Source of the DNA: Sipunculus nudus
Taxonomy: Eukaryota > Annelida > Sipuncula > Golfingiida > Sipunculidae
Direction: 5' to 3'
Assembly (NCBI GenBank): GCA_026874595.1
Contig: CM049315.1
Coordinates: forward strand, 13,452,664 to 13,516,663
Length of the DNA: 64,000 nt
The position numbers were made by a program, and so were the translations under genes. Below, one piece after another: positions 12,777 to 25,304 of this stretch (the stretch's first letter is position 1; every line of letters starts with the position of its first letter). Below the pieces are notes generated by a model that was not told the origin of the DNA, did no database searches, and saw only the letters and a list, made by a program, of their open reading frames with translations.

Positions 12777-14048
12777 ACTAGATATTTCTTGGCACCCCAG
12801 GTGCCATAGTATCCCCAGACAATTAACCCCCCCCCCCCCCCCCTTAAGAATAGGCCCCCATCTCCAGCAACAATTAATATCAGACCACACATAGGAAAGG
12901 TCACTCTCATAGAAAAGGTCATGACCCCAATTTCAATATACATCATCCCCTAACCCATGTCTATGTATAAACACAATATGAAACAAAATCTGTCCATTAG
13001 TTTTTGACTTATAATGCTCACAGTACTGTTTAGTGGCAATGATGGGGTATTAAACGGCATGAAAACAAGTAAAGGAATAACAGGTGGCGCTACCAGTTTT
13101 CAATACATGAAAATACTATCCAAGATCTTCGGACAAGTTGATTTTTGGACCAATCCAAGCATCCCTTATTGAGATATTAATGATTTTGTGTGATTTTCAC
13201 CATATATGGCAATATTCAAGGTCAAGGCCCCTCTCATAGGAAAGGTCAAACCCCAATTTATATACACATCATCCCATAACCCATGTCTATGTATTTGCAT
13301 AATATGAAGAAATCTGTACATTAGTTTTTGACTTATAATGCTCACAGTACTGTTAAGTGGCAATGATGGGGGTATTAAACAACATGAAAAAAAGTAAAAG
13401 AATAACAGGTGGTGCCACCTGTTTCTAGTAAATGACAATACTGTCCAAGATCCATGCACCCCTTACTAAGATATCAATGATTTTGTGTGATTTTCACCAT
13501 ATATGGCAATATTCAAGGTCAAGGCCACTCTCATAGGCAAGGCCATGACCCCAATTTATATATACATCATCCCATAACCCATGTCTATGTATATGCATGA
13601 TATGAAAGAAATCTGTCCATTAGTTTTTGACTTATAATGCTCACAGTACTGTCAAGTTACAATTTTTGGGGTATTAAAAGGAAAGAAAACAAGTAAAGAA
13701 TAATAGGTGGCGCCACCAGTATCTGGAACATAACAACCCTATCCATGATCTTCGATCAACTTGATTTTGGGATCAATCCATGCAAGATTTCTTGAGATAT
13801 TTAAGAATTTGTGTGATTTTCCCCAAAATTGGACCTATTCAAGGTCAAGGACACTCTCCTATAAAGGTCATGACCTCATTTTATATTGGCGTCGTCCTTT
13901 CACCCATATCTATACATATACCAAGTTTGGTAAAGATCCGTGAAATATTTTTTGAGTTATTGCACCAACAAGATTTATATGCGGCGACGTCGGCTGCGGT
14001 GGGACCAGTATGAAAACATAGTATCCCCCGACTTTGTCTGGGGATACA
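12777..14048 (+). mobile_element. F2 Helentron/HINE-like element, copy A
   Basis: It begins ACTAGA, then a 7-bp hairpin (TGGCACC CCA GGTGCCA), then the SIR GTATCCCCAGACA at 12809-12821. It ends with a 27-nt hairpin at 14021-14047 whose right arm TGTCTGGGGATAC (14035-14047) is a perfect complement of the SIR. The left arm GTATCCCCCGAC mismatches at position 9. Inside are three core units of about 310 bp with 'aaggtcaaggccactctcatag' segments and the palindrome GGTGGCGCCACC (13705). A degenerate CGG tract lies just before the hairpin. The empty site is the homologous F1 sequence near 24150; no target duplication. Confidence 0.82.
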
Positions 14049-14604
14049 ATAAGACTCTATTTAGAATTCACAATTCCAAACTGCACCTTTATTTATCCAT
14101 AATCTGGCTCTTATATCATTAAATTATGCATACTAATGGGTTTAATTATATTTTAGTTCTCTTAAATTATTTAAAAGGAAATTAACTGCTTTAAAAAGGA
14201 TACATTACCACAACATGGCATCTTCTAGATTACTCCTTGAATTATAATTTCAAGAAAAATGTTGCACATTGGATTGGAAACAGCTTTACAGTTATGGAGA
14301 AACAGCTTTACAGTTATGGAAATACAGTTCAAACAATAACAATTATTGCAATACACGAATAACTGTACACATGTTATAGCAGGGGCCCTCTCCCAGTGAT
14401 GCATTAAAAATCAGGCATAAGCAGGCAGAGATACATTGACAAGAAATGGACTGCCTGGATCTTGACAATGCAAGTGATTACAATAGAACCTCTGAAAAAA
14501 AAGAAACTTCAAAACAGCCTAATGTTTGAGCTCAGAATTCAATAGATTAAATCCTTATGTGTACGTGCTGTGAAAATTAAATCATATGTACTTACAGGGA
14601 AATT

Positions 14605-14893
14605 GGGGCGGTGGTGTAATGGTTAAGGTGACGGGCTCATGATCGAGAGGTTGTGAGTTCGAATCCCGATCAGATTCCCACCATGCCAAGACCCTTAGGC
14701 AAGATCCCAACAGCAAGTGTGCCTCTGTCCACCCAGCAGTAGAAACTGGGAAGGTAACCTGCGATGGACTAGGGTCCCATCCAGGAGGAGTTTAACTCCT
14801 AAGTCGCTTCACGCTACAGGAACCGGGATAAGCTCCGGCCCCTGATGAGCCATTGGCTCGGGTGTAAAAGCCCAGCAGACTTTACCTTGACCT
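14605..14893 (+). mobile_element. Full-length tRNA-derived SINE with 15-bp target duplication
   Basis: The head has an A-box-like TGGTGTAATGG and a B box GAGTTCGAATCCC. The body has CTGCGATGGACTAGGGTCCC and CATCCAGGAGGAGT, then a tail with AACCGGGATAAGCTCCGG and GAGCCATTGGCTCG. The body motif resembles the conserved central domain of V-type SINEs (family knowledge, not searched). Direct repeats ACTTACAGGGAAATT (14590-14604) and ACTTACAGGGAAAATT (14894-14909) flank it and are part of the F1 host sequence, as seen in the uninterrupted F1 copies near 23055 and 49115. Mobilised by LINE machinery, by inference. Confidence 0.85.
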
Positions 14894-15513
14894 ACTTACA
14901 GGGAAAATTGTGCCATAGTCAAAGTTGGGAAACATTTTAGGTACTGATTTTATATGTATGCTAATAACTTAGAAAATTTACACGATTCTGATCTAATTTT
15001 AGATATATATAATCAATATTGATTAAAGTTATATCCTGGGAAAAAAAGTCTTCAGCTTTAATATTTATCATGGTAAGTGAGTAAATATCTTTCCTGGTTT
15101 TTTACAAAGTGCATTATGTTTGGGAAAATAACTATTATAAATAACGTAATACTCATCTAATTTTTGGCCTGTACAAAGGAAACATATATGAAAATATTGA
15201 TGGTAGATATGAAGAAAAACAGACAAGTGGTTTTGATATTAGGCAGTCCTGAAGTGTGATATAAGGGTTTTAATGGAAAATTGAGGTTTTTCCTTAATTT
15301 CTTGAAAGAACAAAGTTGCTGTGACCCATATTTTGGTTTAGTAGAAGATTTTGGGGACATGTAACAGAATGCCAAATTTTGGATTTGTAGGTCTAACAGT
15401 GCCACAATAAGCCAGTCTGAGGATGGACAGACAGACAACTGACAATGGACCATATCTATAGCTTAGATAACAGACAATGGACCATAACTTATATGTAGCT
15501 CAGCTGAGCTAAA

Positions 15514-16016
15514 AAAAACTGTCACTACTAAACACTAATATGACAGCTTTTTCATTACATCCAGTTTCATGATGTTGAGGTAACATGACATCGAAACAAG
15601 GCCAGTTGTTCACTACAGCCAAAGAATGTCTAAGGCACCTTCCCCGACAGCAGGATAACTTAAATGTTTCTCAATTTTGAGGGAGAGAGGGCCATAGAGC
15701 AAGTGTTTAAATTTCAGGGCAGACTGATTGATTTTTGGAGATGATGTGTGGGAAAAAGGCATGAGAGAACACACAAACATGGGAAGAAAAATTTAGATGG
15801 ATCTGGATCCAGTTCCCCATTTTAATTCGACCAATTTGTAAAAAAAATTATACTTTCTTTCCATTCACCTATGGCCCATCCCTCCACAAAATTTCATCGA
15901 AATTCATTAAAAATTTCAAAGATATGGCTCAGATGCACAACCACTGCCCATTGCATAATTTTTCAGTAAGAGGTGCACACTTTAGATGTACTGATTGCCA
16001 AAGGTGGCCGACTTAC
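15514..16016. other. Intronic sequence, no feature found
   Basis: Non-repetitive intron DNA up to the TRAP1 exon at 16017. Confidence 0.5.
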
Positions 16017-16164
16017 TCTCTGGTCTTGTTCTTGGGAGGTCACAATCCCTTCCCGGAAAAACAATCCGTAATCCTCATAGAACTGGAGGTAGCCAGCTGG
16101 GTCCTTCTTGGCTCGCTCTTGGAAGAACTTGAGAAGACGATTGGTCAGCACCCAACGCAATTTC
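16017..16164 (-). CDS. TRAP1: TRAP1 exon, end of middle domain
   Basis: This 148-bp exon follows the 36.5-kb intron. It reads [20 protein letters not shown], then [20 protein letters not shown], then VTSQEQDQR. The segment Y..F.EDYGLF.REGI is typical of TRAP1. Acceptor CTTCAG, donor GTAAGT; it starts by completing an arginine codon and ends in phase 0. Other reading frames across this stretch are shadows. Confidence 0.95.
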
Positions 16165-16609
16165 CTGAAGACAAATGTTCAAAGTGAGGATTTCTTTGTT
16201 TTGACTTAACTCATTCCCTGTACACTTTATAAAGTTCTTTGACTTAGAAGGGCAAGTGTAAAGATGCTGCAAACATAAATATGAAAATAAACAGAGACTC
16301 TATTCCAAGAAATGTTAATGTAAAACAATGTATAGAATTTGGATTGGCTGTTGAGAAAAATGTGAATACTGTTGATTAGTGAAAGCTGAATGGTTGAGTG
16401 TCAATAAATATAAAGATTTAGTGACAAGAGAGTGTGTAAAAATTTTAATATTAAACTTGCCTTGTTGCAGCAAAGGTGCTGAGTGATCACTGAATTCAGA
16501 ATTGCAATGTCTACATTTCATTATATAACATATACATAACAACAAATTCAGGACAAATAAGTAACAGATTCAGCAGTGACGAGTGTAATATCAGTAACAA
16601 ACAGTAATG
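16165..16609. other. Intronic sequence upstream of the exon at 16017
   Basis: AT-rich; nothing recognisable beyond the acceptor region of the exon. Confidence 0.5.
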
Positions 16610-17262
16610 ATTGTGTGACCTTGAAAACTAAGGCAAGGTCATCCATGTTCGAACTTCACCTTAAACCCTTCAAGAGATGCATGATTGGTCAATCAATGTT
16701 ACTGCACCTGTAATCTGTTTAGAGTAATTGCGCTAACATCATTTTAGCAATTTTGCCTCTGTGACCTAGAAAATTTTCATTTATATATGAACTTGACCTC
16801 TCCCTTCATTTGATTCATCAAGTGTAATTGTGGCTTTAGTTCTCTTCAATTAAGTTACTGTGGTAAAATCATTTAAGCAAAACGGCATCTGTGATATTAA
16901 AAAAATGTGTCAAGGTCATCCATATTCAAATTTTGTCTAGCCCCTTTAAAAGATGCATAAATTTTGTGAGTTTGGTGACTGTGGCCATAATTCTTTTTGA
17001 GTTATTGCACAAACATTATTTCTGCAAAATCTCTTCTATAACCTTGAAAAGTCCATCAAGGTGAACCATTTTCAAACCCTACCCTAGCCTATCATGTGAG
17101 GCATCAAACTGGCAAGTATGATGACTGTCTGTCAAGTTGTTTTCACGGTACACCATAACACCATGTCTCAGACCATCAGACTGACCAACAGACAGACAGA
17201 ATGATGCTCACCATTTCTATGTTCCCAACCAATGATGCCCTCACCAATGGCAGGGGACAACA
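16610..17262 (+). mobile_element. F5 element, decayed
   Basis: Four to five units of about 120-150 bp share 'gtgaccttgaaaa', 'aaggtcatccatgttc' and 'tgagttattgc..aacat'. They are followed by GACAGACAGA and a decayed hairpin (ATGTTCCCAACCA ... TGGCAGGGGACAA). The same family occurs at 61850-62212. No 5' end is visible. Confidence 0.6.
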
Positions 17263-18934
17263 ATTAAAAAATATATATATTTCAACCACAAGAAAATAGA
17301 ATCTGAAAACCAATATGGTAATTTTGTTGAAATTATAAGTTAAGTTTGTCAAAAAAATTACTTTCCCTGACCTCTGAACTCTTATAAGGTCAAGGTCATC
17401 TGTTTCAGGACTGGTTAAGATTTGGGCCAGATCCAGCCAAACAGTCATGAGCTGTTGTGCATAACAATACATGATCCAGTATCACAGAGAAAAATTTGAA
17501 ATCAGTGTGTCACCAAGTTATGGCAGGCAAGGCTAAAACAACAAAATATAAAACAACATAATTTAATAAATTACAGAAAAAAGTAAGCGATACAATATCT
17601 AGTTGAATGTAGCTGTGACAAGACAAGCCACAGGTCTCAGGCCTGTCTAAGTTTAAAGTCAGATGTGACACTGGGTATGTTTATACAACCTGCTCCCTGG
17701 TGCCACCTACTCAAGGTCGTGACCTTCTGTCATTGTCAATGACCTTGAGGAGGAAGCAGCAGACATGGCTGCCTGATACACACTGGTCCCTTCTGGAGGA
17801 GCTGTCAGCACAAATGGGAGCTGTCTGTCACAGCAGGTGATAGTGGTGACATGTATATCAGCAGAAATCACTATTTATCAAGACTACTTTTTACATGCCA
17901 GGTCTCACAGGACTAAAAGAAACATCGCTGCATTATATAATTTTTTTTCTCATGCCCACATATATAAAAGTGGCACTGGGAGTATACATGAGCATTTAAA
18001 GAATATTTCAAGCAAAAAGCAAGGCCCCATATATCCAGGAAAAGTATTAATTTCTCATTTAATTATTTTTCTGATTATGCTTGTGGCCAGTGGAAGGAAC
18101 TGTGCATTAGGAATGTTTATTGTGACTATACCATATATTGTTGTTTTTTGCTGAATAAATTAGGGTCTGTGTAATGGGAAAACACATTTTCAATGGGTTT
18201 CAATGAAAATAAGTGGAAGGATATAGTCCCTATACCCAAAAACAACTGATAAATTTTGTGGCGAATGTACACAATTTTAGTGAGGATGTTGATCCTGCCA
18301 AGTTTACATTTTTTTGTGCTGTTCTGAATACTATTTCCAATCTCAAAAACTCATAGAACTGACCAAGAATTTTTCCACTTTTCCATTATCTCATGGCCAA
18401 GGTTTATCATTGCACAGGAAATTATTATTAAATTAATAATAATATTAAACTGTCATTAAAATTCTTTATATACTTTTGGAGATATCATGCAGACAAGCAG
18501 ACATTACATTTGATATCTCACAAGGTTTTCTATGGTTTACAGGGAAATCCTGAGGAGGCTTGGCATAACTGATAGAAAAAATATTTTAAACATTGTTGAT
18601 TGGATCAGGATTAGGGTCCAATCTTTGGGAGAGGATCAAGTATGCGCTCTGTGTTTTACAGTATTGTAGTTACTACTTTGAACCAACAGGTGGCTCCAGC
18701 CAGCTGAGAAATAAAAAGCTGTTCCATAAAAAATTGAAAGCCTTATTATAAAGTAGGTGAAGATTTCTGCAATATTCTTGTTTTAGACAATTCAATAATA
18801 GTTCTAAAGATGTTTCATAAAAAAATATAAAGTTGAATTAAATCTATCTGGGCCGGAATGCTGTCTTCATGTACATGAGGATAAAGTAAAAGTGTACTTA
18901 TGCGCAGATAAGGAGTTTTCATAAAATATTTTTG

Positions 18935-18937
<3 letters not shown>
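17263..18937. other. Intronic sequence, mostly unique
   Basis: Contains a slightly richer patch at 17600-17830 with CTCAAGGTCGTGACC and AATGACCTTGAGG, an inverted pair. The 105-codon plus-strand frame at 17837-18154 has no family I recognise and no splice context. Confidence 0.5.

Positions 18938-18997
<60 letters not shown>
18938..18997. repeat. (AT)n microsatellite followed by AG-rich tract
   Basis: About 30 AT dinucleotides, followed at 19000-19045 by purine-rich GAGAGAG and GGGGGG sequence. Confidence 0.95.
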
Positions 18998-19000
<3 letters not shown>

Positions 19001-19049
19001 AGAGAGAGCAAAAGAGAGAGAGAGGGGGGGAGTGTGAGAAAGAGAAAAG

Positions 19050-19590
19050 TTCTAAAATAAACAGGTTCTCATGTTAGGGAGGTGGCTTTTTCAACTATGC
19101 AAGGTACTACATAGTGGTGACACCTAGTGACAAGCAGTGGAACTATCATTCCTCCTACAGCTCATGGATACCCTGGAAACGACACTGAAATGCCAGTGTG
19201 CCGTAAGCCTGTACTGATCCCATCCACTCAGTCACCCAGGCCAGGGAATTACTCCGTTACTTCTTAATTAACAACCCCGAAAATAGTTTGTGGCACAGCT
19301 GTCTCAACAAATGAATTTATGACAGATTTTCTATTATGCCGGCCTACACAAATCAGCTGCATAACATTCGCTCGTAAAAAAAAATTTGGTTCATCCAATT
19401 ACTTGTGCCCTCCCCGAATCATAAAGTTGTCAAGCGTGCGGAGCCTATAAATCTACCGAGACAACCAGTGCTGAAATTTATTGCACAAAAAATACACAGA
19501 CAAAACATAACCCCAGCCCTACCTTAATATAAACTGCTCCAAGGTGACCCTGCTGGCCCTCCGAGTAGGAAGACAGTAAATATCTGATTA
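19050..19590. promoter_or_regulatory. Candidate conserved non-coding block
   Basis: After hundreds of AT-rich bases the composition rises and the sequence becomes repeat-free. It holds TTAATTAAC, CACAGCTGTCTC (an E box), TTTATGACAG and CATAAAGTTGTCAA. No open frame or splice structure explains it. Calling it regulatory is inference from composition and clustered homeodomain-like sites. Confidence 0.35.
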
Positions 19591-20859
19591 TAATTTAGTA
19601 ACAGGACTTATCAAAAGTTGCTTTTTCATTAGGAAGGGGTACTTGTTTGTTGTTCTTCTACACTCAGTGCCTGTTTATTGTGTTTTGCAGACAATATATA
19701 TGTGTCACCACAAATAAGGGTACACATGTCCTGTATATCTAGTGTGCACTAAGAGATTCTTTAAATGGTTTCAACATCACGGGTAGAATATCAAAATTTA
19801 TGTTACTCGTCAGGGTAATTAAATTATCACACAACATGAGAAAAAGATTATTGTATCTAAAGTTTGGATGTCCCCTAGTGGCTAAGGCAGGGAACTACAA
19901 AACAAAGTTTATTGTGTGAACGTGCCAGAACCTTGAAGGAAATGTAGTGATATTTTGATAGTGCCCTGAAAACTCTCTCAAATATGTCTCAACAACAGTT
20001 TATGATTACAGGATTTCTCCTAGCCCTAGCTCCTGTGCTCTCTCCCGATGTGATACAAATGCCACATAAACTGCCGTTGGATTTTTCCTAACCACAAACA
20101 ACCAAGCTTAGCTAACTTTGAAAGAACACAGGCTGAGGTTGTTTATGCCCCAAAAAAATGTATGTCTGCCGAACTGAATGCAGGGTGTAAATTTCTTAAT
20201 CAGGATTGATTTTTTTCAATTATACAGTGAGAATTATATTTTGCCTGGAAAAGCATTTTGCAAATATAAACAGGAGTTATAAACTCTGACTTCAAAATAC
20301 AATTTTCTGAAGATATAATTTATTATTAGCGTCATCAGAATACAGTCCATTGTACAGTAGATTGAGTACACTATAAGGCATCTCCTTCTACATAGCTTTT
20401 CAGCTATTTATCCCTTAGTTAGCCAGTTTGGTCATTATTACTACTAACAGTTGGTAAATTTCATTGAGAGGACATGTTTGTCCTAGAAACTTGTCATCCT
20501 TTTTATATGGTGAGGATATGGAAATAATGGCATTTTTTAGCTCTGTCAGTTTCTTTTTTTTAACAACTTTATAATATTTATAATTCTGCAGTATGCGTAG
20601 TCTTTTACTTATCTACAGTGTAGACTACAAACATACAAAGTATATAGTATATAGTTATTAAAAAATTATGCAAAGTAACAAAAGCACTATTAAATTTGTG
20701 TATAGTTAACTAACGGCAAAAAAAAAGCCTATTCATATGAAATTTTTAAATATCATATTCCAAGTACTGTTTAACAGCAACAATTATTTAATTGAACAAT
20801 ATCAATATGTGCATCAGTCACTAAGTGAATCACTGAACCTGCCAATCAATGTGACTTTG
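19591..20859. other. Intronic sequence, no feature found
   Basis: AT-rich, apparently unique. Confidence 0.5.
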
Positions 20860-21180
20860 GAGAAAAGCGCGGTGTGAGGTATCCAGGTAAAATACAGGGG
20901 GATAATCCTTGAGAATATTGCCAGGAAATCATTATTTTCTGACACACCATCTGCTGCTGAGTCAGTGGCTGGTTTTTGCTGCAGCAGCCAGAAGGAGACA
21001 GGAGAGCAGACAGTTCCTCCCCTAAAAGCAGCGCTTCTTCCAGCGGCCGTCGTCGTTAATTGATCATCTGGTTAATTAGTTCACTGTCTGGGCACTGCAT
21101 GCTGGGTCCTGCAGCTCTCATCCCCGGCCAGTCACCATGCTAATATATTCCTCATGCATCTATTGTATTCAGATTAGCTG
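20860..21180. promoter_or_regulatory. Candidate conserved non-coding block
   Basis: GC-richer patch with an AP-1-like TGAGTCA (20958), a self-complementary GCTGCAGCAGC, E box CATCTG and paired homeodomain-like TTAATTGATCA and GGTTAATTAG (21056-21078). No coding frame. The regulatory call is inference; cross-species alignment would decide. Confidence 0.4.
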
Positions 21181-21333
21181 AATGTCACATTCTGACTAAC
21201 TCTGTGATCTGTATGCAGCCAACTGTTACTGCTCAATTTTTCTTTATATAATACCACCAAAAAAATTTGAAATATTGATTTCATTTATATTATATGGTGA
21301 TTCCAGTATTTAGAATTATTAAGTCAAAGCAAA

Positions 21334-21413
21334 ACAAGGGACCCATGGGTCACAGCGCTCAGCTGATTGTTACAGTTATAACTGCATCACCATAGATTTT
21401 TTGAAGTTGCAAT
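21334..21413 (+). mobile_element. F1 5' end, solo fragment
   Basis: ACAAGGGACCCATGGGTCAC then GCGCTCAGCTGATT and about 45 further bases before a second F1 5' end starts at 21414. It is a truncated copy or an end duplication. Confidence 0.7.
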
Positions 21414-22023
21414 AACAAGGGACCTATGGGTCACGGCACTCAGCTGTTATATAAGATAAAAAATATGATTTTGAAATGAGGCACATGCTGGTTTTGTGTG
21501 GAAATAAATATAAGCTGTATTATGAGTTGTTAGTGTTAAGCTTATGTATGATTTTGATAGTTTCTTTGGAGACAGGGAAGAGATTGATTTTATTTATTTT
21601 ATAAACAAATGGAGTGCCACTGTCATACAGATTTTGACTTGGCCATATAACTGATAAGCAGCACATATAAGATAAAGAGTTTAACTATTTATTAAAATTT
21701 AATAACAAATATTGTGCCGAATATAATTTTTATTAAAAATAATAAGAGAATCATATGATTTTTTTAATAAAATATAACTGAAATGATTATTAAAATAATA
21801 TTATAGAATATATTCATGAATGCATTCATGAATACATTTTGAAAGTATTTGCACTGGTATTCAAATACTTTCATTTTTACCTGAATTCCCATTCTTAAGC
21901 AAGAAATTTTATAATGGAGTACATATTCATATTCATATTCATATACATTTGCCAAGTATTCCCACCATGTCTGGTATTTATTCAGTTTTAGCCAAACAAT
22001 GATGTTGAGAATCCAGAATATAA
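21414..22023 (+). mobile_element. F1 element, 5' part
   Basis: Begins ACAAGGGACCTATGGGTCAC with GCACTCAGCTG. The body (for example 'aggcacatgctggttttgtgtgg', 'tattcatgaatgcattcat') matches F1 copies at 41967 and 54049. Position 21782/21783 is the uninterrupted version of the site into which F2 copy B inserted at 42335. It is cut off by another F1 5' end at 22024. Confidence 0.75.
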
Positions 22024-23646
22024 ACAAAGGACCCATGGGTCACGACAACCAGCTTAAGTTTGAAATTTTTGCAAATGCAAAATTTGAAAAATATTCTATT
22101 GTAATATTTTTTATTCATATAAGCATATGAGAAGCTAAGAGGAAAGGGCCCTCCTACTTGGTTATAGTAAAGTTCTCAATATATGATTGCAAACTAATAC
22201 TCTGACAAGACTGTCATGAAGAAAAACAGTAAAAGTTTTGAGATACTGTGATGCATATGAAAAATTTGTAGATGGACAGGCAAGTGGACAGAATGGACTA
22301 ATACCTTCATTTCACTTTCAAGGGAATAATGCATTTAAGTTTATATATAACAACATGGCATGTACAACATTATTCCTTGATTCCCTATTAAAACGTTTTG
22401 CACATTGGAGTTTTCAGTACATGCTTAATTTTATTCACCGAAAATAAAAGATTCAGTACATTTGATAAAAAAAAACATCTTTTCAAATAAAGTATACACA
22501 CTGTTGGTTGAATGAGGGACAAACAATATAATTATGCTAATTACAATCTCAGCTATAATTAATTACTGGATTAATAGTCAATTTCACACCTGGTGAAGTT
22601 TTACTCTTCTGAAGTAAAGCATTACTTATCTGATGAACATCCACACTTTCATAGCAATACATCACTTTGTGGACACAATTAATGTGCACTTTAATCATTG
22701 TAACCCTGGTGGTACAATACAAAATCTAAAATGTAGCATGTCCAAGAATAAAATAAAATACAGAAAATTATAACATTCATCTAGTTTATGCACCAGCTAG
22801 GGGGGGTGGGTGAATGCAGGGCAGAGGGGAAGCCTGCTAGTAGTGGCCAAGCTGGGCCAAGGCAAGCTGCCTGGGGTGGGTTACATAATGCAAGTGAAGG
22901 CTGTACTACTAGGTGGGCCAGATGTAAACAACACTTGACATGGTGTATGAAAACTTGAATAAAAGCTACTCTTTTCAAACAATTTCTTTGAAATTTCAGA
23001 TTTTAAAAGATTAAATCCTTATGTATATATGCTGTAAAAATAAAATCAACAGTACTTACAGGGAAAAAACGTGCCACTGCCAAATTTGGACAAAATTTAA
23101 GGTACTGATTTTTTATTTATGCTAATAACTTGAACAATTTGCAAAATTCAGATCTAATTTTGGGTAAACAATTGAATCTTGATTAAATAAAGTTATATTC
23201 CTGAAAGAAAGTCTCCAGCTTCAGCAATTCTCATGTTAAGTGAGCAAATATATTTCCTGATTTTTAAAAAATTGCATTATATTTGGGCCTATAACTTTAA
23301 TATAATACCAAATACTGACCTAATTTTTGGTATGTGCACAGAAAATGTATGGAAGAATATGAATACTAAATCTAATTAAAAAACAGATCAGTGGTTTTGA
23401 TATTAGGCAGCCTTGAAGTGTAACAATGGCTTTTTCATGAAAAACGGAGGTTTTTCCTTAATATCTCGAAGGAACGAAGTTCTAATGACCCAATTTTTGG
23501 TATGGTAGGAGATTTTGGGATATCTAATGGTATGCAGAATTTTGGATTCGTAGGTCCAACAGTTTTAAAACGTGCCTTGTTGACGGACGGACGACGGACA
23601 AAGGACCACGACTATAGCTCAGATGACTTATAGTCAGCTGAGCTAA
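22024..23646 (+). mobile_element. F1 element, complete ends
   Basis: The 5' end ACAAAGGACCCATGGGTCAC is mutated in the SIR (GACAACCAGCTTA). The 3' end is intact: GACGGACGGACGACGG tract, then a 31-nt hairpin at 23614-23644 with arms TAGCTCAGATGACT and AGTCAGCTGAGCTA, then AAA. It is homologous to 50203-51545 in its first half ('gagatactgtgatgcatatgaaaaattt') and to 25 kb and 49 kb copies in its second half. 1.6 kb, no coding capacity. Confidence 0.8.
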
Positions 23647-25304
23647 AAGTACTATCCTCAGTGCTCAGGAACTAGGGCCCAGTGAGGGGGGGGGGGGGGG
23701 GGGAGTTACAACACCTTTAGATATAAATACAGATTACGGAATTAAATTCAATGGTACTTACAGGGACGGGTGGGAGCTACAGCACCTCTGCATATACATA
23801 AAGGATAAAATTTAATTTAAATGAAATCATTTTTAAATATTTAAAAACAGGTAGAGAGATGGAAAACAAAGCAAATAACTTTTATTTCCATTCAACTGAG
23901 AAAGGAAAATAATGAACAAATATTTGCATTAGATCCTATTTTTTCTTTTGTTATGTCATTTTTTTAAGTTTATAAATTTTACTATATATTTACAGTATAT
24001 CATATATATCTGAATATTTAAACTGATTTACAAATCTTAATTGCATCAACATTTATACTTAATTCAGTCAGGTAACATTACATTTTGCACACAGATATAT
24101 TTCTTTTTTTTTTTAATAAAATAATTTTTTTCATTTGCAAAGCGATAAATATATGGAAATAACACTCCAGAATTCACAATTTTAAATTGCACCTTTATTA
24201 TCCATGATTTGTTTCATATATTATCAAATTATGCCTACTGATGGGTTAAATTATATTTTGTTTGATTATTTATAAGGAAATAATTTCATAAAAATGCTAC
24301 ATCAGATCAACGTGGCATCTCTTGGATTACATCTTGTATTAATATTTCAAGAAAAGTTGTGCACATTGGATCAAAAACAGCTTAACATTTAAAGAAATAC
24401 AGTTGACAATAACAAACCATGTATTGCAATATAATTGGTGATGGTGGTGGTGGTGGGGGGGGGGGGGGGGGGGAACTGGGGGTGGGGGACGGGTGTTAGG
24501 GTAGGGCCCTTGAGAATAAGTGTATGTTTATTACAGCAGGGGTGTTCTGCCAGTGCTGCATCAAAAATAAGGATATACAAAATGCAAATACATTAGAGCA
24601 TCTGAAAAACTTCAATAATTAGAATAATTTTTAAGCTTTTACTTTAATATTTCAGAATTCAACAGATTAAATACACATGTAATCCCAGCTGTGAAAAATA
24701 AATTAAATAGACATATGAGAAAAAAACGGCCATGCTCAAATTTGGGCAAAATATAAGGTATCAATTTTATATTTTAGCTAATATTTTTAAAATATTAAAA
24801 GATTTTGATCTAATTTTGGATATACAATTAAATTTTGATTAATTAAAATTATATTAATAAAAAAGTCCCTAGCTTTAAACATATTTTTGTGTTAAGTGAC
24901 CAAATATTTTTCCTGATTTTTTACAAAGTGCAATATGTTTGGGCCCATAACTTTTTAAAATTATTTAATACACATCTAATTTCTGGCATTTACATAAGAA
25001 CTATATAGAGGAATATTTATGGTAAATATGAGGAAAAACAGATGAGTGGTTTTGATATTAGGCAGTCCTAAAGTGTGAAAATTGGTTTTTAACAAAAAAT
25101 TGAGGTTTTTCCTTAATTTCTCAAAGGAACAAAGTCGCAAAGACCCAGTTTTTGGCTTGGTAGGAGATCATGGGGACATCTTACATTATGCCGAATTTTG
25201 GATTCCTAGGTCTTACGGTCTCAAAACGTGCCACATCTATGGACAGATGGACCGACAACGGACCATGACTATAGCTCAGATGACTTATAGTCAGCTGAGC
25301 TAAA
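23647..25304 (+). mobile_element. F1 element, 3' part
   Basis: The 5' end is not intact (a G tract at 23685-23703 lies near it). The body parallels the F1 copy at 11.7-15.5 kb. It supplies the empty site (near 24150-24175) for F2 copy A. It ends with GGACAGATGGACCGACAACG and an intact 31-nt hairpin at 25272-25302. A second G tract is at about 24456-24473. Confidence 0.75.

Larger units (their letters stand above)
11708..15513 (+). mobile_element. F1 element carrying nested F2 and SINE insertions
   Basis: It starts with the F1 5' end, a slightly mutated ACACGGGACCCATGGGTCAC followed by GCTCAGCTGA, and ends with AGCTCAGCTGAGCTAAAA near 15511. The DNA between is homologous to F1 sequence at 23.7-25.3 kb (for example 'gggagttacaacacct' at 12400 and 23700, and 'gtggttttgatattaggcag' at 15227 and 25045). 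An F2 copy (12777-14048) and a SINE (14605-14893) interrupt it. Removing both leaves about 2.2 kb. A GGACAGACAGAC tract precedes the hairpin. Confidence 0.75.

Noticed and set aside
17837-18154. 105-codon plus-strand frame
   Set aside because: Low-complexity AT-rich reading without known domain or splice context, inside an intron of a minus-strand gene.
23685-24473. Long G homopolymers (also near 1805, 2075, 11492, 12830) as regulatory G-quadruplex sites
   Set aside because: They are single mononucleotide runs, mostly inside element copies, and may vary through polymerase or sequencing error; nothing links them to regulation.
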